A stretch of 64,000 nucleotides of DNA from Curtobacterium sp. 9128. Lineage in GTDB: Bacteria; Actinomycetota; Actinomycetes; Actinomycetales; Microbacteriaceae. The notes under the pieces were generated by a model. That model ran no database searches, was not told the DNA's origin, and worked only from the letters and a program-made list of their open reading frames with translations. Shown here in pieces: positions 9,786 to 21,433 of this stretch. The stretch lies in NCBI RefSeq assembly GCF_900086645.1, contig NZ_LT576451.1, positions 2,666,001-2,730,000 of the forward strand, written 5' to 3'. The translations under genes and the position numbers were made by a program. Position 1 is the stretch's first letter. Each line of letters begins with the position of its first letter.

Positions 9786-10684
9786 GCCCCTGCCCCAGCC
9801 AGCGCCGCCGCGATCCGATCGGCACGGTCGGTGACGAGCGACGCGACGCCGTCCGGCCCGTCGGTGAGCAGCCCGCGGGACTCGCTCACGAGCACCTGCT
9901 CGGCACGGGAGCCGTACAGGGACCTGAGGTCCTCGATGCGAGCGCCCTGCGCACCGAACCCCGGAGCCAGGATCGGCGAGGTGCCGATCTCGTCCGCGCC
10001 GATGCCGAAGTCCTGCAGGGAGAGGGTCGCGCCGAGCACGAGCCCGACGTCGCCGATGGCCTGGTCGCCCACGGCCGGGTTGTCGTCTGCCACGTCGAGA
10101 ACGATACCGGCCGCGACGGAGCGCCCCGCACGCGGGCCCTCCGCCAGCACTGCGGTCTGCAGGACGCGGGCCTCGGGGTTGCTCGTCGCCGCGAGCACGA
10201 ACACGCCGGCGCCGTTCCGTCGCGCGACGTCGACCGTGCCGGCGAGCGAGCCGTAGCCGAGGTACGGCGAGACCGTCATCGCGTCGGCGGCGAACGGCCC
10301 GTCGCGGTCCAGCCACGCGAGCGCGTAGTCGTCCCCGGTGGATCCGATGTCGCCGCGCTTCACGTCGGCGACGACCAGGAGGCCCGCATCGCGTGCCCGG
10401 CGGATCGTCGCGTCGAGAGCACGGTATCCGTCCACCCCCGCGGCCTCGAAGAAGGCGATCTGCGGCTTCACGACCGCGGCGCGGCCGGCGGCCGCGTCCA
10501 CCAGGACGCGGCCGAACTCGGTCAGACCCGCTTCGTCACGACCGAGCCCCCACGCCGCCAGGGTGGCGGCATGGGGGTCGATCCCGACGCACAGCGCGGA
10601 CCGCGACCCGATGGCGGCCGCGAGCCGGACGCCGAACGGCTCCGGGCCTCCCGACCGGTCTGCGGCGTCGAGGCGGTCCGTCAC
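9782..10684 (-). CDS. pyrF: Orotidine 5'-phosphate decarboxylase (type 2)
   Basis: A 300-aa TIM-barrel enzyme performing the last step of UMP synthesis. The active-site segment [13 protein letters not shown] carries the catalytic D-K-D array, and [11 protein letters not shown] is the N-terminal substrate loop of the longer 'type 2' family found in actinobacteria. The start is GTG at 10684, overlapping the carB stop as GTGA. It closes the pyr operon before the operon runs into gmk by another ATGA overlap. Confidence 0.95.
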   Translation of the reverse strand: MTDRLDAADRSGGPEPFGVRLAAAIGSRSALCVGIDPHAATLAAWGLGRDEAGLTEFGRVLVDAAAGRAAVVKPQIAFFEAAGVDGYRALDATIRRARDAGLLVVADVKRGDIGSTGDDYALAWLDRDGPFAADAMTVSPYLGYGSLAGTVDVARRNGAGVFVLAATSNPEARVLQTAVLAEGPRAGRSVAAGIVLDVADDNPAVGDQAIGDVGLVLGATLSLQDFGIGADEIGTSPILAPGFGAQGARIEDLRSLYGSRAEQVLVSESRGLLTDGPDGVASLVTDRADRIAAALAGAGA

Positions 10685-13600
10685 CAGCCCGCCCGCTCGA
10701 GCGCGTAGTCCTGCAGGCTGCGGACGCTGTGCTGCGTGCCGATCGTCTCGATCGCCGCGACGGCCGCACCGAGCTGCGCGATCGTGGTGAACAGCGGCTT
10801 GTCCGCCGCGACGGTGGCCGCGCGGATCTCGTAGCCGTCCGCACGACCCGACGCGCCCGACGGGGTGTTGATCACGATGTCGACCTCGTCGCGGGCGAGC
10901 ATCTCCACGACGCTGTCGCCGCCCTGGCTGAACTTGCCGACGACCGACACCTGGATGCCGTTGCGGCGGAGCACCTCGGCGGTGCCCTCGGTCGCGGTGA
11001 TCGTGAAGCCGAGCTGCTGGAGGCGGTGCACCGGCAGCACGATCGCGCGCTTGTCGGTGTCGGCGACGCTCACGAAGACCGTGCCGGAGGTCGGCAGTCC
11101 GCCGTACGCGGCTTCCTGCGACTTGAGGAACGCCCGCGGGAAGTCGCGGTCGATGCCCATGACCTCGCCCGTGGAGCGCATCTCCGGGCTGAGGACCGAG
11201 TCGACGACCTGGCCCTCTGCGGTGCGGAACCTGCGGAAGGGCAGCACGGCCTCCTTGACCGCGACCGGCGCCTGTGCGGGGACGAACGCGCCGTCCCGCT
11301 CGGGCAGCAGCCCCTCGGCGACGAGCCCGTCGACGGTGGTCCCGGTCATGATGCGGGCAGCGGCCTTGGCCAGCGCGATGCCGAGCGCCTTGGAGACGAA
11401 CGGGACGGTACGGCTGGCACGAGGGTTCGCCTCGAGCACGTAGAGCACCCCGGCACCGATCGCGAACTGCACGTTGAGCAGCCCTCGGACGCCGATGCCG
11501 CGCGCGATCTTCTCGGTCGCGTCGACGACGGCCTGGATCTCGCCGCGGCCGAGCCCGACCGGCGGGAGCGTGCAGGACGAGTCGCCGGAGTGGATCCCGG
11601 CTTCCTCGATGTGCTCCATGATGCCGCCGATGTAGAGCCGCTCACCGTCGAAGAGCGCGTCGACGTCGATCTCCACGGCGTCGTCGAGGAACCGGTCCAC
11701 CAGGAGCGGCAGATCAGGGCCGATGATCGCCTGGTCGGCCATCCGGTCGAAGTAGTCGGCCATCGCGGTGGAGTCGTAGACGATCTCCATGCCGCGGCCA
11801 CCCAGGACGAACGACGGGCGGACGAGCACCGGGTACCCGATCTCCTCGGCCACCGCGGTCGCGCTGGCGAGGTCGTGCGCGGTTCCGTTGCGCGGGGCGA
11901 GCAGCCCGGCCTCGTCGAGGATCGCGGAGAACTGGCCGCGCTCCTCGGCGGAGTCGATCGCCGTCGGGCTGGTGCCGAGGATCGGGATGCCGGCTGCCTC
12001 GAGCGGCTTCGCGAGCCCCAGGGCCGTCTGGCCGCCGAGCTGCACGACGACGCCGACCAGCTCGCCGGACGCCGCCTCGGCCTCGATGACCTCGAGGACG
12101 TCCTCGGTGGTCAGCGGCTCGAAGTACAGGCGGTCGGAGGTGTCGTAGTCGGTGGAGACCGTCTCCGGGTTGCAGTTGATCATGATCGTCTCGAACCCGG
12201 CGTCCGAGAGCGCGAAGGACGCGTGCACGCAGGAGTAGTCGAACTCGACGCCCTGGCCGATGCGGTTCGGGCCGGAGCCGAGGATGACGACCTTCTTGCG
12301 GTCGCTGGGTGCGACCTCGGTCTCGGTGTCGTAGGACGAGTAGTGGTACGGCGTGAGTGCCGGGAACTCGCCGGCGCAGGTGTCCACCGTCTTGAACACC
12401 GGACGGATGCCCAGCGCGTGACGGCTGTTGCGGACGTCCTGCTCGGTGACGCCGCGCAGCGCCGCGATCTGGATGTCGCTGAAGCCGTGCTCCTTGGCCC
12501 ACCGGATCGTGTCGGCATCGAGTTCCGCTGCCGCGGCGACCTCGGCGGCGACCTCGTTGATGAGCACGATCTGGTCGATGAACCACGGGTCGATCTTCGT
12601 GGCGTCGAAGACCTCTTCTGCGGTGGCGCCGGCGACCAGGGCCTGCTGCACCGTGACGATGCGGCCGTCGGTCGGGATCGCCGACTTCGCCAGCAGTGCG
12701 TCCTTGTCGAGCTCGGCGGCCGGGGTGTCCCAGTGGAAGCTCGAGCCGCGCTTCTCCAGCGAGCGGAGCGACTTCTGCAGGGCGGTGGCGTAGTTCCGGC
12801 CGATGGCCATCGCCTCGCCGACGCTCTTCATCGTCGTGGTCAGCGTGGCGTCGGCGGCCGGGAACTTCTCGAACGCGAACCGAGGGGTCTTGACCACGAC
12901 GTAGTCGAGCGTCGGCTCGAAGCTCGCCGGGGTGACCCGCGTGATGTCGTTCTGGATCTCGTCGAGGCGGTACCCGATGGCGAGCTTCGCGGCGATCTTG
13001 GCGATCGGGAAGCCCGTCGCCTTCGACGCGAGGGCACTCGAGCGGGACACACGCGGGTTCATCTCGATCACGATGACGCGGCCGTTGGACGGGTCGATCG
13101 CGAACTGGATGTTGCAGCCGCCGGTGTCGACGCCGACGCGACGGATGATGTCGATGCCGATGTCGCGGAGGTTCTGGTACTCGCGGTCGGTGAGCGTCAG
13201 CGCCGGGGCGACCGTGATCGAGTCGCCGGTGTGCACGCCGACCGGGTCGACGTTCTCGATCGAGCAGACCACGACGGTGTTGTCGTAGTTGTCCCGCATG
13301 AGCTCGAGCTCGTACTCCTTCCAGCCGAGGATCGACTCCTCGAGCAGGACCTCGGTCGTCGGGCTGGACTGCAGCCCGTCGCCGACGAAGCGGACGAGCT
13401 CGTCCTCGTTGTACGCGAAGCCGGAGCCGAGGCCGCCCATCGTGAAGGACGGACGGACGACGAGCGGGTAGCCGAGGTCGGCCGCGAACGCCTTCGCCTC
13501 CTCCAGCGTGTGCGCGATGTGGCTGCGGGCCACGTCGGCGCCGGACTCGAGCACGAGCTCCTTGAAGAGCCACCGGTCCTCGCCACGCTGGATCGCGTCG

Positions 13601-13959
13601 ACCTTGGCGCCGATCAGCTCGACGCCGTGCTTCTCGAGGATCCCGGCCTCGTCGAGCGCGATCGCCGCGTTCAGGGCGGTCTGGCCGCCGAGCGTCGGCA
13701 GGACGGCGTCCGGCTGCTCGATGCGGATGATCTCCTCGAGCGAGGCGTTCGTGATCGGCTCGATGTACGTCGCGTCGGCGAAGTCCGGGTCGGTCATGAT
13801 CGTGGCCGGGTTCGGGTTCACGAGGATGACGCGGATGCCCTCTGCACGGAGGACACGGCAGGCCTGGGTGCCGGAGTAGTCGAACTCGGCGGCCTGGCCG
13901 ATGACGATCGGACCCGAGCCGATGACGAGGACGGAGTTGATGTCGGAGCGCTTGGGCAT
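10681..13959 (-). CDS. carB: Carbamoyl-phosphate synthase large subunit
   Basis: At 1092 aa this is the full-length synthetase subunit. It contains two homologous ATP-grasp halves; the first opens with [20 protein letters not shown] and the second with [22 protein letters not shown]-terminal MGS-like allosteric domain (about 950-1092) ends the protein. With CarA it makes carbamoyl phosphate from glutamine, bicarbonate and ATP for pyrimidines and arginine. Its ATG shares one base with the carA stop (TGATG). Confidence 0.98.
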   Translation of the reverse strand: MPKRSDINSVLVIGSGPIVIGQAAEFDYSGTQACRVLRAEGIRVILVNPNPATIMTDPDFADATYIEPITNASLEEIIRIEQPDAVLPTLGGQTALNAAIALDEAGILEKHGVELIGAKVDAIQRGEDRWLFKELVLESGADVARSHIAHTLEEAKAFAADLGYPLVVRPSFTMGGLGSGFAYNEDELVRFVGDGLQSSPTTEVLLEESILGWKEYELELMRDNYDNTVVVCSIENVDPVGVHTGDSITVAPALTLTDREYQNLRDIGIDIIRRVGVDTGGCNIQFAIDPSNGRVIVIEMNPRVSRSSALASKATGFPIAKIAAKLAIGYRLDEIQNDITRVTPASFEPTLDYVVVKTPRFAFEKFPAADATLTTTMKSVGEAMAIGRNYATALQKSLRSLEKRGSSFHWDTPAAELDKDALLAKSAIPTDGRIVTVQQALVAGATAEEVFDATKIDPWFIDQIVLINEVAAEVAAAAELDADTIRWAKEHGFSDIQIAALRGVTEQDVRNSRHALGIRPVFKTVDTCAGEFPALTPYHYSSYDTETEVAPSDRKKVVILGSGPNRIGQGVEFDYSCVHASFALSDAGFETIMINCNPETVSTDYDTSDRLYFEPLTTEDVLEVIEAEAASGELVGVVVQLGGQTALGLAKPLEAAGIPILGTSPTAIDSAEERGQFSAILDEAGLLAPRNGTAHDLASATAVAEEIGYPVLVRPSFVLGGRGMEIVYDSTAMADYFDRMADQAIIGPDLPLLVDRFLDDAVEIDVDALFDGERLYIGGIMEHIEEAGIHSGDSSCTLPPVGLGRGEIQAVVDATEKIARGIGVRGLLNVQFAIGAGVLYVLEANPRASRTVPFVSKALGIALAKAAARIMTGTTVDGLVAEGLLPERDGAFVPAQAPVAVKEAVLPFRRFRTAEGQVVDSVLSPEMRSTGEVMGIDRDFPRAFLKSQEAAYGGLPTSGTVFVSVADTDKRAIVLPVHRLQQLGFTITATEGTAEVLRRNGIQVSVVGKFSQGGDSVVEMLARDEVDIVINTPSGASGRADGYEIRAATVAADKPLFTTIAQLGAAVAAIETIGTQHSVRSLQDYALERAGW

Positions 13960-15158
13960 CAGTTCGCTTCCTTGGTGGTGTCTGCTGCGGGCGTCGTTGC
14001 GTCGGCGGTGGCGGCGTCCAGCGGACGGCCTTCCGCACGCGCCACGACCATGTCCCGGAAGCGGTCGAAGAGGTACATGCTGTCGTGCGGTCCCGCGGCG
14101 GCCTCCGGGTGGTACTGCACGCTGAACGCGGGGATGTCGAGCGCGCGGAGGCCCTCGACCACGTTGTCGTTGAGGGAGTAGTGCGAGACCTCGACGCGGC
14201 CGAACCCGGCAGGCGACTCGAGGACCTCGCCGACGGGGGCGTCGACCGCGAAGCCGTGGTTCTGGCTCGTGATCTCGACCTTGCCCGTCGTCGTGTCGAG
14301 CACCGGCTGGTTGATCCCGCGGTGGCCGAACGGCAGCTTGTACGTGCCGAAGCCGAGCGCGCGGCCGAGGAGCTGGTTGCCGAAGCAGATGCCGAAGAAC
14401 GGGCGGCCGTCGTGCAGGCTCTCCTGCAGGAGCGTCACCTGGGCGTCGGACGCAGCGGGGTCGCCAGGACCGTTCGAGTAGAACAGGGCGTCGGGGGCGA
14501 GCGCTCGGAGCGCCTCGATCGTGACGTCCTGGGGCAGGACGTGCACCTCGAAGCCCCGCTCGGCGAGGTAGCGGGTGGTCGACGCCTTGACGCCGAGGTC
14601 GAGCACCGCGAGGGTGCCGATCTGCTCGCCGACGGCGGGCACGACGTAGGTCTCGGGGGTGGACACCGTCGCGGAGAAGCTCGCGCCGGCCATGTCGGCC
14701 TGCTCGCGCACCAGGCGCGCCTGCTCCTCGGGCGCCAGCGCGGCGTCCGGGCCGCTGAACACGCCGCCCTTCATCGCGCCGGCGTCCCGGATGCGCCGGG
14801 TGAGCGCACGGGTGTCGATGCCGGAGATGCCGACGATGCCGTCACGCTCGAGGTGGTCGTCGAGGGAGGCGTTCGCGCGGTGGTTCGACACGACACGGCT
14901 GGGGTCGCGGACGACGTACCCGGCGACCCAGATGCGGCGGGACTCGGGGTCCTCGTCGTTGACCCCGGTGTTGCCGATGTGCGGCGCGGTCTGCACCACG
15001 ATCTGCCCGGCGTACGAGGGGTCGGTCAGGGTCTCCTGGTAGCCGGTCATCCCGGTCGCGAAGACCACCTCGCCGAGTGTGCGCCCGCGGGCGCCGTAGG
15101 CCCATCCGTCGTACCGGGTGCCGTCCTCGAGGACCAGCACGGCCCGTTCGCGTGTCAT
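13959..15158 (-). CDS. carA: Carbamoyl-phosphate synthase small (glutaminase) subunit
   Basis: This 399-aa protein has the CarA N-terminal domain ([33 protein letters not shown]) followed by a class I glutamine amidotransferase. The nucleophile cysteine is in [14 protein letters not shown], and the His-Glu pair is in [11 protein letters not shown] place the start at the ATG at 15158, which shares one base with the preceding membrane-protein stop. The long upstream extension of the frame has no CarA sequence. Confidence 0.97.
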   Translation of the reverse strand: MTRERAVLVLEDGTRYDGWAYGARGRTLGEVVFATGMTGYQETLTDPSYAGQIVVQTAPHIGNTGVNDEDPESRRIWVAGYVVRDPSRVVSNHRANASLDDHLERDGIVGISGIDTRALTRRIRDAGAMKGGVFSGPDAALAPEEQARLVREQADMAGASFSATVSTPETYVVPAVGEQIGTLAVLDLGVKASTTRYLAERGFEVHVLPQDVTIEALRALAPDALFYSNGPGDPAASDAQVTLLQESLHDGRPFFGICFGNQLLGRALGFGTYKLPFGHRGINQPVLDTTTGKVEITSQNHGFAVDAPVGEVLESPAGFGRVEVSHYSLNDNVVEGLRALDIPAFSVQYHPEAAAGPHDSMYLFDRFRDMVVARAEGRPLDAATADATTPAADTTKEAN

Positions 15159-15700
15159 CAGTTCGTCCCTTCGCCCGCGTGGTGCGGGTGGTTGTGCTTC
15201 GTCGCCAGCTCCTGGAGGGCGTGCAGTGCCGCTGCGTCGCCCTCCGGAAACCGGAAGTAGGTGTCGAGGTCCGTCGCACCTGCGGCGCCGGTCGCCGTCC
15301 ATCGCAGACGGACCAGTCCCCCGGGTTCGACCACGCGGTCGATGGCCCAGGTGGCGCGGTCGGCGCCGCGGACGGCGTCCCGGGCGACCCAGCGGTCGTC
15401 GGCTCCGGCGAGGTGCAGGACCACGCCGTCCCGGTGGACGGTCACGCCGCCGCGGCCGCGGAAGCCGAGTCCGCCTGCGGTGATGCGTTCGAGCGGGGTG
15501 TCGGCCCGGGTCGTCGCGACGGTGAACCCGTCCCACGACCCGGCTTCCGGCCCGGGTTCGGCCGGCACGCTGACGGGAGGCACGGATTCCGCCTGCTTGC
15601 GGGCCCGCGTCCGCCAGGTGCGTGCCATGGCGACGAACAGCGCGGCCACGGCGAGCAGGATCACCCCGCCCAGCAGCCAGCGTGCGGCGTCACCGCTCAT
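15158..15700 (-). CDS. Small PH-domain-like membrane protein of the pyr operon
   Basis: A 180-aa protein of unknown function. It has one N-terminal transmembrane helix (about 8-26) and a soluble beta-rich cytoplasmic part (about 53-160) resembling the bacterial PH-like fold found in proteins encoded between pyrC and carA in actinobacteria. The C-terminus is histidine-rich (KHNHPHH). It is locked into the operon: ATGA overlap with pyrC upstream and TGATG with carA downstream. Conserved position suggests a link to pyrimidine synthesis or simply hitch-hiking; no enzymatic motif is visible. Confidence 0.8.
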   Translation of the reverse strand: MSGDAARWLLGGVILLAVAALFVAMARTWRTRARKQAESVPPVSVPAEPGPEAGSWDGFTVATTRADTPLERITAGGLGFRGRGGVTVHRDGVVLHLAGADDRWVARDAVRGADRATWAIDRVVEPGGLVRLRWTATGAAGATDLDTYFRFPEGDAAALHALQELATKHNHPHHAGEGTN

Positions 15701-17058
15701 GCGGTCGCCGCCGTCCCGGCCGTCGCCGCCGCTGCGGCGGCGACGGTCTCGGCGTCGACCAGGACGCCGTCGAGGAGCGTCGGGTAGCCCTGGTGGAAGG
15801 TCGCGACGACCCGACCCGGGAGCCGCATGCCGAGGTACGGCGAGTTCTGCGACTGTCCGGCGAGGTCGGTCACCGCGAACTCGCGGACCGCGCTCGGGTC
15901 GTACAGCGTGATCTCCGCGGGGGCACCGGCAGCGATCGCGTGCCCGTGACCGGCGACCTGCCCGATCCGCGCAGGAGCGCTAGAGAGCACGCGCGCGACG
16001 TCCGCCCAGTCCAGTCGGCCGTCCTCGACCACCGCGGCGTGCACGACGCTCAGCGCGGACTCGAGGCCGACCATGCCGTTGGCGGCCGCCGGCCACTCGC
16101 AGCACTTGGCCTCTGCCGTGTGCGGCGCATGGTCCGTCGCGACGATGTCGATCGTGCCGTCGGCCAGTGCGGCGCGCAGGGCGTCGACGTCCTCGCGGGA
16201 GCGGAGCGGGGGGTTCACCTTGTACTTGGCGTCGTACCCCGGTGCACCGTCGACCCCGGCGATGAGGTCCTCGGTGAGCACGAGGTGGTGCGGTGTGACC
16301 TCCGCGGTGACGTCGATCCCGCGGGACTTCGCCCAGCGGATGACCTCCACGCTGCCGGCGGTCGAGACGTGGCACACGTGCAGCCGCGCACCGACGTGGT
16401 CCGCGAGCAGGACGTCGCGGGCGATGATCGCCTCTTCCGCCACCGACGGCCAGCCGGCGAGCCCGAGCTCCGACGACAGCCGCCCCTCGTTCATCTGCGC
16501 GCCGATCGTCAGGCGGGGTTCCTGCGCGTGCTGCGCCAGGACACCGCCGAAGCCCTTGATGTACTCGAGCGCGCGCCGCATCAGCAGCGGGTCGGACACA
16601 CACGAGCCGTCGTCCGAGAACACCCGGACCTTCGCCCTGGACGTCGCCATCGCGCCGATCTCGGACAGGTGCGTGCCCTGCAACCCCTGCGAGACGGCAC
16701 CGATCGGACGGACCGTGACGTAGCCGGCGTCGTCGCCGAGGGCCTGGACCTGCTCGACGACCCCGGCGGTGTCGGCCACCGGGCTCGAGTTCGCCATCGC
16801 GTTGACGGCGGTGAAGCCGCCGGCGGCCGCGGCACGCGAGCCGGACAGGACCGTCTCGGACTCCTCGAAACCGGGCTCGCGGAGGTGGGTGTGCAGGTCC
16901 ACGAGACCGGGCATGGCGATCAGGCCGTCCGCGTCCACGGCCGTGGCACCGGCCGCGTCGAGACCGGACCCGACCGCGGTGATGCGCCCGGCCTCCAGTC
17001 GGATGTCGGCACGGGTGCCGTCGACCAGCTGCGCGCCGCGGATGAGGTGGGCGGTCAT
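15697..17058 (-). CDS. pyrC: Dihydroorotase (class I)
   Basis: This 453-aa amidohydrolase cyclises carbamoyl-aspartate. Zinc-binding HTH is in [16 protein letters not shown], which is the class I signature. KVNPPLRS and the late DHAPH with the catalytic aspartate ([10 protein letters not shown]) are present. Longer than the 348-aa class II E. coli enzyme, as expected for class I. The ATG at 17058 overlaps the pyrB stop (ATGA); the frame further upstream is not family sequence. Confidence 0.96.
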   Translation of the reverse strand: MTAHLIRGAQLVDGTRADIRLEAGRITAVGSGLDAAGATAVDADGLIAMPGLVDLHTHLREPGFEESETVLSGSRAAAAGGFTAVNAMANSSPVADTAGVVEQVQALGDDAGYVTVRPIGAVSQGLQGTHLSEIGAMATSRAKVRVFSDDGSCVSDPLLMRRALEYIKGFGGVLAQHAQEPRLTIGAQMNEGRLSSELGLAGWPSVAEEAIIARDVLLADHVGARLHVCHVSTAGSVEVIRWAKSRGIDVTAEVTPHHLVLTEDLIAGVDGAPGYDAKYKVNPPLRSREDVDALRAALADGTIDIVATDHAPHTAEAKCCEWPAAANGMVGLESALSVVHAAVVEDGRLDWADVARVLSSAPARIGQVAGHGHAIAAGAPAEITLYDPSAVREFAVTDLAGQSQNSPYLGMRLPGRVVATFHQGYPTLLDGVLVDAETVAAAAAATAGTAATA

Positions 17059-18014
17059 GCGATGGTCTCCTTCGCTTCGTTTCCGGTCAGTGCCAGGTAC
17101 AGCACCGCCATGCGGACGCTCACGCCGTTGGCGACCTGCTCGACGACGGTCGAGCGGGCGTCGTCCGCGGCGACCCCGGCGATCTCGAGCCCGCGGTTCA
17201 TCGGGCCGGGGTGCATCACGAGCGTGCGCTCGGACAGCCGCTGGAACCGGGCCGCGGTGAGCCCCCAGTGCCGGGTGTACTCGCGTGGGTTCGGGAAGAA
17301 CGCGTCGTTCATCCGCTCCTGCTGGATGCGCAGCGTCATCACGACGTCGGGGTCCTCGGCGAGGGCCACGTCGAGGTCGTGGTGCACGGCGGCGCCGAAC
17401 GGGGTCGTGGTGGCGGGCAGCAGCGTCGGCGGCGCCGCGAACGTGACGCTGGCACCGAGCGTGCGGAGGAGCCACGCGTTGGACCGTGCGACGCGACTGT
17501 GCAGCACGTCGCCGACGATCAGCACGCGCACACCGTCGAGGCCCTGGCCGCGAGACGCACCGCCGTGCAGGCGACGGCGCATCGTGAAGGCGTCGAGCAG
17601 GGCCTGGGTCGGGTGCTCGTGCGTCCCGTCACCGGCGTTCACCACCGGGACGTCGATCCAGTCCGCGTCGGCGAGCACCCGCGGGGCGCCGGACGCGCCG
17701 TGCCGCATGACGATGCCGTCGATGCCCATCGCACCGAGTGTCTGCACGGTGTCCTTGAGCGACTCGCCCTTCGAGACGCTGGAGCCCTTCGCGGCGAAGT
17801 TGATGACGTCGGCGGACAGGCGCTTCGCGGCGGCCTCGAACGAGATGCGGGTGCGTGTGGAGTCCTCGAAGAAGAGGTTCACGACGGTCTTACCGCGGAG
17901 CGCAGGCAGCCGCTTGACCTCTCGCGTGTTGACCTCGGCCATCTCCTCGGCGACGTCGAGGATGTGGATCGCCTCGGCGCGGGACAGGTCCGCTGTGGAG
18001 AGGAGGTGCTTCAC
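17055..18014 (-). CDS. pyrB: Aspartate carbamoyltransferase catalytic chain
   Basis: This 319-aa enzyme joins carbamoyl phosphate and aspartate. The carbamoyl-phosphate loop [13 protein letters not shown] is intact, and the aspartate-side signature [12 protein letters not shown] is present. No regulatory chain (pyrI) is adjacent. The start is GTG at 18014, overlapping the pyrR stop (GTGA). Confidence 0.97.
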   Translation of the reverse strand: MKHLLSTADLSRAEAIHILDVAEEMAEVNTREVKRLPALRGKTVVNLFFEDSTRTRISFEAAAKRLSADVINFAAKGSSVSKGESLKDTVQTLGAMGIDGIVMRHGASGAPRVLADADWIDVPVVNAGDGTHEHPTQALLDAFTMRRRLHGGASRGQGLDGVRVLIVGDVLHSRVARSNAWLLRTLGASVTFAAPPTLLPATTTPFGAAVHHDLDVALAEDPDVVMTLRIQQERMNDAFFPNPREYTRHWGLTAARFQRLSERTLVMHPGPMNRGLEIAGVAADDARSTVVEQVANGVSVRMAVLYLALTGNEAKETIA

Positions 18015-18592
18015 GAGGCGGCCCCCGGCGTCTCGCCCTGCTGCTCGCTCTGTTCGATGACGACCTCGTCGGTGCCGTCGGTCTCCGTCAGCCGGAGCGT
18101 CACGCGCTCGTCGGACGCCGTCGGCAGGTTCTTGCCGACGTGGTCGGCACGGATCGGGAGTTCGCGGTGCCCCCGGTCCACGAGCACGGCGAGTCGGACG
18201 GCGCGCGGCCGGCCGATCCCCTGCAGCGCGTCGAGCGCCGCGCGGACGGTGCGGCCCGAGTAGAGCACGTCATCGACGAGCACGACGACCTTGCCGTCGA
18301 TGCCGGTCGTCGGGATCGTCGTGCGGTGCGGCGCACGACCGATGCCGTGGCCGAGGTCGTCGCGGTGCATCGTGACGTCGAGCGTGCCGACGCGCTGGTC
18401 GCGCTGATCGGCCCAGTCGGGCTCGATGCCGGCCAGGATCGTCGCGAGACGATCGGCGAGCACGGCTCCGCGCGTCGGGATGCCCAGGAGCACGAGATCC
18501 GAGCCGCCGTGGTTGGCCTCGAGGATCTCGTGGGCGATGCGTGTCAGAGCACGCGTGATGTCGGGGTGCTGCAGGACCGTTCTGGTACCCAC
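18011..18592 (-). CDS. pyrR: PyrR, pyrimidine operon RNA-binding regulator / uracil phosphoribosyltransferase
   Basis: A 193-aa member of the PRTase family with the PRPP-binding loop [21 protein letters not shown]. PyrR binds an RNA hairpin when UMP is high and lowers expression of its operon. Here it is the first gene of pyrRBC-carAB-pyrF. The GTG start at 18592 follows AAGGAGG by five bases. A PyrR-box-like sequence sits four bases before that ribosome binding site, so autoregulation at translation initiation is likely, as described for mycobacterial pyrR (recalled). Confidence 0.95.
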   Translation of the reverse strand: MGTRTVLQHPDITRALTRIAHEILEANHGGSDLVLLGIPTRGAVLADRLATILAGIEPDWADQRDQRVGTLDVTMHRDDLGHGIGRAPHRTTIPTTGIDGKVVVLVDDVLYSGRTVRAALDALQGIGRPRAVRLAVLVDRGHRELPIRADHVGKNLPTASDERVTLRLTETDGTDEVVIEQSEQQGETPGAAS

Positions 18593-18607
18593 GCCGACCT
18601 CCTTCCC

Positions 18608-18621
18608 CGCCTCTCAGGACG
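18608..18621 (-). promoter_or_regulatory. Predicted PyrR-binding RNA motif in the pyrR leader
   Basis: CGUCCUGAGAGGCG matches the PyrR recognition consensus ARUCCNGNGAGGYU at all but its first and last positions, as I recall that consensus. It ends four bases before the AAGGAGG ribosome binding site, a placement suited to blocking ribosome entry. Confidence 0.65.
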
Positions 18622-18647
18622 GCATTTAAAGGATGCTGACGTGGTCA

Positions 18648-18653
18648 ACCCTA
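18648..18653 (-). promoter_or_regulatory. Candidate -10 element for the pyr operon
   Basis: TAGGGT overlaps the nusB stop codon (TAG). A start near 18641 would give a leader of about 49 nt containing the complete PyrR motif. No clear -35 box is visible, so confidence is low. Confidence 0.35.
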
Positions 18654-19103
18654 CCGGGACTCCTGGTCCCCTGCGACCGTCCGGCCGGACGGTGCACGGC
18701 CCCCGGCGACGGCACCGAGGACGCCGTTGACGAACCCGGCCGACTCCTCGGTCGACAGCGACTGCGCCAGCTCGACCGCCTCGGCGATGGCGACGCCGTC
18801 GGGCACGTCGGCGTTGAACCGGATCTCCCAGACGCCCATGCGCAGGATGCAGCGGTCGAGGACCGGCATCCGCGCGATCGACCAGCCCTGGGCGTGGTCG
18901 ACGATCACGGCGTCGATCTCGGCGCGCGCTTCCTCGACGCCGGTGACGACCTGCCGGGCGTAGTCCCAGCTGGACGCACGCTCGGGCTGGTCGAGGTGCC
19001 TGACGGTCTCCGTGGCGAGGACGTCCGCGATCGGGAGATCGCGGACCTCCGCCACGTACAACATGTCGAGGGCGCGCTTGCGGGCCTTGGAACGAGCGCT
19101 CAT
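18651..19103 (-). CDS. nusB: Transcription antitermination factor NusB
   Basis: A 150-aa all-helical NusB protein ([15 protein letters not shown] at the N-terminus, [13 protein letters not shown] in the middle, [22 protein letters not shown] near the end). It binds boxA RNA with S10 during rRNA transcription. It is translationally coupled to efp (ATGA), a common pairing in Gram-positives. The last 15 residues are a variable tail. Confidence 0.94.
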   Translation of the reverse strand: MSARSKARKRALDMLYVAEVRDLPIADVLATETVRHLDQPERASSWDYARQVVTGVEEARAEIDAVIVDHAQGWSIARMPVLDRCILRMGVWEIRFNADVPDGVAIAEAVELAQSLSTEESAGFVNGVLGAVAGGRAPSGRTVAGDQESR

Positions 19104-19663
19104 TCGTTGACGCGGCCGAGGTAGTTGCCGTCGCGCGTGTCGATCTTCACCTTGGTGTCGGTCTCCAGGTACAGCGGCACCTGGATCTGGTAACCGGTGG
19201 CCTTGATCGTCGCGGGCTTGGTGCCGCCGGACGAGCGGTCGCCCTGCAGGCCGGGCTCGGTCTCGATCTCGGTGACGATCGAGGTCGGGAGCTCGATGTA
19301 GAGCGGGTTGCCCTCGTTCATCGCGATGGTGACCATCGCGGACTCGAGCAGGAAGTTCTTCGCGTCGCCGACGACCGTCGCGGGGACCGGGATCTGGTCG
19401 TAGGTGTCGGTGTCCATGAACACGTACGAGTCGCCGTCCTCGTAGAGGAACTGGTAGTCGCGACGGTCGACCGTCGCGGTCTCGATCTTCGCGCCCGCGT
19501 TGAACGTGCGGTCGACGACCTTGCCGGAGACGACGTTCTTCAGCTTGGTGCGCACGAACGCACCGCCCTTGCCGGGCTTGACGTGCTGGAACTCGACGAC
19601 CGACCAGAGCTGCCCGTCGATGATGAGAACGGCGCCGTTCTTGATGTCAGTGGTACTGGCCAT
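19100..19663 (-). CDS. efp: Elongation factor P
   Basis: This 187-aa factor relieves ribosome stalling at polyproline. The KOW-like domain I carries the tip loop [17 protein letters not shown], with an unmodified-type lysine. Domains II and III follow, ending in [15 protein letters not shown], and the EF-P signature [16 protein letters not shown] is present. No EpmA/EarP-type modification gene is near. ATG at 19663. Confidence 0.97.
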   Translation of the reverse strand: MASTTDIKNGAVLIIDGQLWSVVEFQHVKPGKGGAFVRTKLKNVVSGKVVDRTFNAGAKIETATVDRRDYQFLYEDGDSYVFMDTDTYDQIPVPATVVGDAKNFLLESAMVTIAMNEGNPLYIELPTSIVTEIETEPGLQGDRSSGGTKPATIKATGYQIQVPLYLETDTKVKIDTRDGNYLGRVNE

Positions 19664-19725
19664 GAGTCTTCGATGTCCCGTTCGTATTGATGAGTGAAGT
19701 GTTCGGGCGTCGCGCGCCCCGGTCG

Positions 19726-19731
19726 AGTGTA
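19726..19731 (-). promoter_or_regulatory. Candidate -10 element for efp-nusB
   Basis: TACACT lies about 62 bases before the efp start codon in the short gap after the ABC1 kinase stop. No good -35 hexamer accompanies it. Confidence 0.35.
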
Positions 19732-19741
19732 GCCGACGGCG

Positions 19742-21433
19742 TCACTCCCGCCGTCGTGCCCGCCACGCGTCGATCGCCGCCCAGACCAGTAGCACGACCG
19801 CGGCGCCACCGAGCAGACCACCGGCCGCCGCGGTGCTCAACGCCGCCGTCGGTCGCGCGGGCGACGCCAGGTAGACGATGGCGAGCACGCCCGCTCCTGC
19901 GCCGAGCAGCACGAGGAGCACCCGGCGGATCAGACCGGACAGCGTCCGACGGTCCCGCTGGTCCGCGAAGAGCCGGATGTTGACGGTCAGCTTCCCGGTC
20001 TCGATCGCCTCGCCGATCCGGTCGACGCGGCGCGGCAGGCGTCGGGCGGTCGACACGAGCCCGAAGAGCTCCTTCAGCGCGACGTCCCGCAGCTTGCCGG
20101 GGCGCAGCTGGTCGCGGATCTGCTCACGAGCGAGGTTCCGCGATTCCTCGAGCAGGTCGAAGCTCGGCACCAGGGTCCGGAGCGTCCCCTCGAAGATCGC
20201 GAGCGCCCTGGCCGCGGCCACGAAGTCCGGCGGGGCCTTCAGCCGGTACTGCCCGAACACCTCGACCGCGTGGTCGACGGTCTCGACGCCGATGCGCGCA
20301 CCAGGCCCGAGCTCCTCGGCCACGAAGCGGGCGATGTCCCGTCGGAAGTCCGGCTCGTCCTGCGCCCGCCGGACCGGGGCCATCCGCAGCACCGCGTCCG
20401 CGATCCGGGAGGTGTCGTCCTGCAGGTAGGACGCGAGCAGCTCCTGCACGATGTCGCGGAGCCCCGGGTCGAGCCGTCCGACCGACCCGAAGTCGATCAG
20501 TGCCGGCCGACCGTCGGGGAGCAGGAGCACGTTCCCCGGGTGCATGTCGGCGTGGTAGATGCCGTCGAAGACCACCTGCCGGAGGAACACACGCAGGATC
20601 GCCCGCATCGGCTCGTCCAGGTCGCGGTCGGACCTGGTGGCCCGGATCGCGCTGAGGGTGTCGCCCTCGAGGAACTCCATCACGAGCACGCGCCGGCCGG
20701 ACAGCTCGGGGTACGGGTCCGGGAATCGCACCTCGTCCGGACGGGCGCTCCGTGCCTGCGCCGCGCGGAGTGCCTCGAGGTTGCGGAGCTCCGATGTGAA
20801 GTCGACCTGCCTGATGAGGTCGGCCGCGTACTGCGCCGCGACGTCCTGCACGCCGATCTGCCGGGCTTCGGTCGAGGTGCGGGCCATGAACCGGACCACC
20901 CGGAGCGCGATGTCGACGTCGCGTCGGACGGCGTCGTCGATACCGGGTCGCTGCACCTTCACGGCGACCGCCGTGCCGTCGTGCAGTCGAGCACGGTGGA
21001 CCTGCGCGATCGACGCGGCCGCGACGGGTGTCGTGTCGAACGACTGGAAGACCTCGTCGACGGGCGCGTGCAGATCGCTGGCGAGCAGCGCAGCGACGGC
21101 AGCGGGGTCCGCCGCCGTCACGTTGCGCTGCAGGTGCGCGAGGCCCTCGGTCCACTCGTCGGGCAACAGGTCGTCCCTGGTCGACAGCAGCTGCCCCATC
21201 TTCACGAATCCGCCGCCGGCTTCTTCGAGCGCGCGGCGGAGGTGCTCCGCCTGACTGCGGCGCTTGTCGGACGTCTCCGGGTCGCGTGAGAAGTCGAGCC
21301 GTCGGAACGGCACCAGACCGTGTCGACGGGCGATGGACAGGAGCTCGGCGAACCGGCGCGCGCGGGTGCGGAGCGTTCCGGGCTCCGCCGCCGGCCCGGC
21401 GCCGAGGTCGCTCAGGCGGGGTGGGTTGGGCAC
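19742..21433 (-). CDS. ABC1/UbiB/AarF-family atypical kinase, membrane-anchored
   Basis: A 563-aa atypical kinase. The family's N-terminal KxGQ motif is in GGFVKMGQLLSTR, the alanine-rich loop in AAASIAQVHRA, the ATP lysine in VAVKVQRPG, and the catalytic/metal motifs in HADMHPGN and LIDFGSVG. Two hydrophobic helices end the protein. UbiB proteins support quinone or lipid metabolism, but this organism type makes menaquinone, so the substrate is unknown. The start is a GTG at 21433, chosen because the family sequence begins there; the ribosome binding site (GGGAG) is twelve bases away, so the start is less certain than the function class. Confidence 0.85.
   Translation of the reverse strand: MPNPPRLSDLGAGPAAEPGTLRTRARRFAELLSIARRHGLVPFRRLDFSRDPETSDKRRSQAEHLRRALEEAGGGFVKMGQLLSTRDDLLPDEWTEGLAHLQRNVTAADPAAVAALLASDLHAPVDEVFQSFDTTPVAAASIAQVHRARLHDGTAVAVKVQRPGIDDAVRRDVDIALRVVRFMARTSTEARQIGVQDVAAQYAADLIRQVDFTSELRNLEALRAAQARSARPDEVRFPDPYPELSGRRVLVMEFLEGDTLSAIRATRSDRDLDEPMRAILRVFLRQVVFDGIYHADMHPGNVLLLPDGRPALIDFGSVGRLDPGLRDIVQELLASYLQDDTSRIADAVLRMAPVRRAQDEPDFRRDIARFVAEELGPGARIGVETVDHAVEVFGQYRLKAPPDFVAAARALAIFEGTLRTLVPSFDLLEESRNLAREQIRDQLRPGKLRDVALKELFGLVSTARRLPRRVDRIGEAIETGKLTVNIRLFADQRDRRTLSGLIRRVLLVLLGAGAGVLAIVYLASPARPTAALSTAAAGGLLGGAAVVLLVWAAIDAWRARRRE

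Noticed and set aside
10393-14181. 1262-codon open frame on the plus strand
   Set aside because: It lies exactly antisense to carB, which has perfect family motifs; long antisense frames are expected at this GC content.
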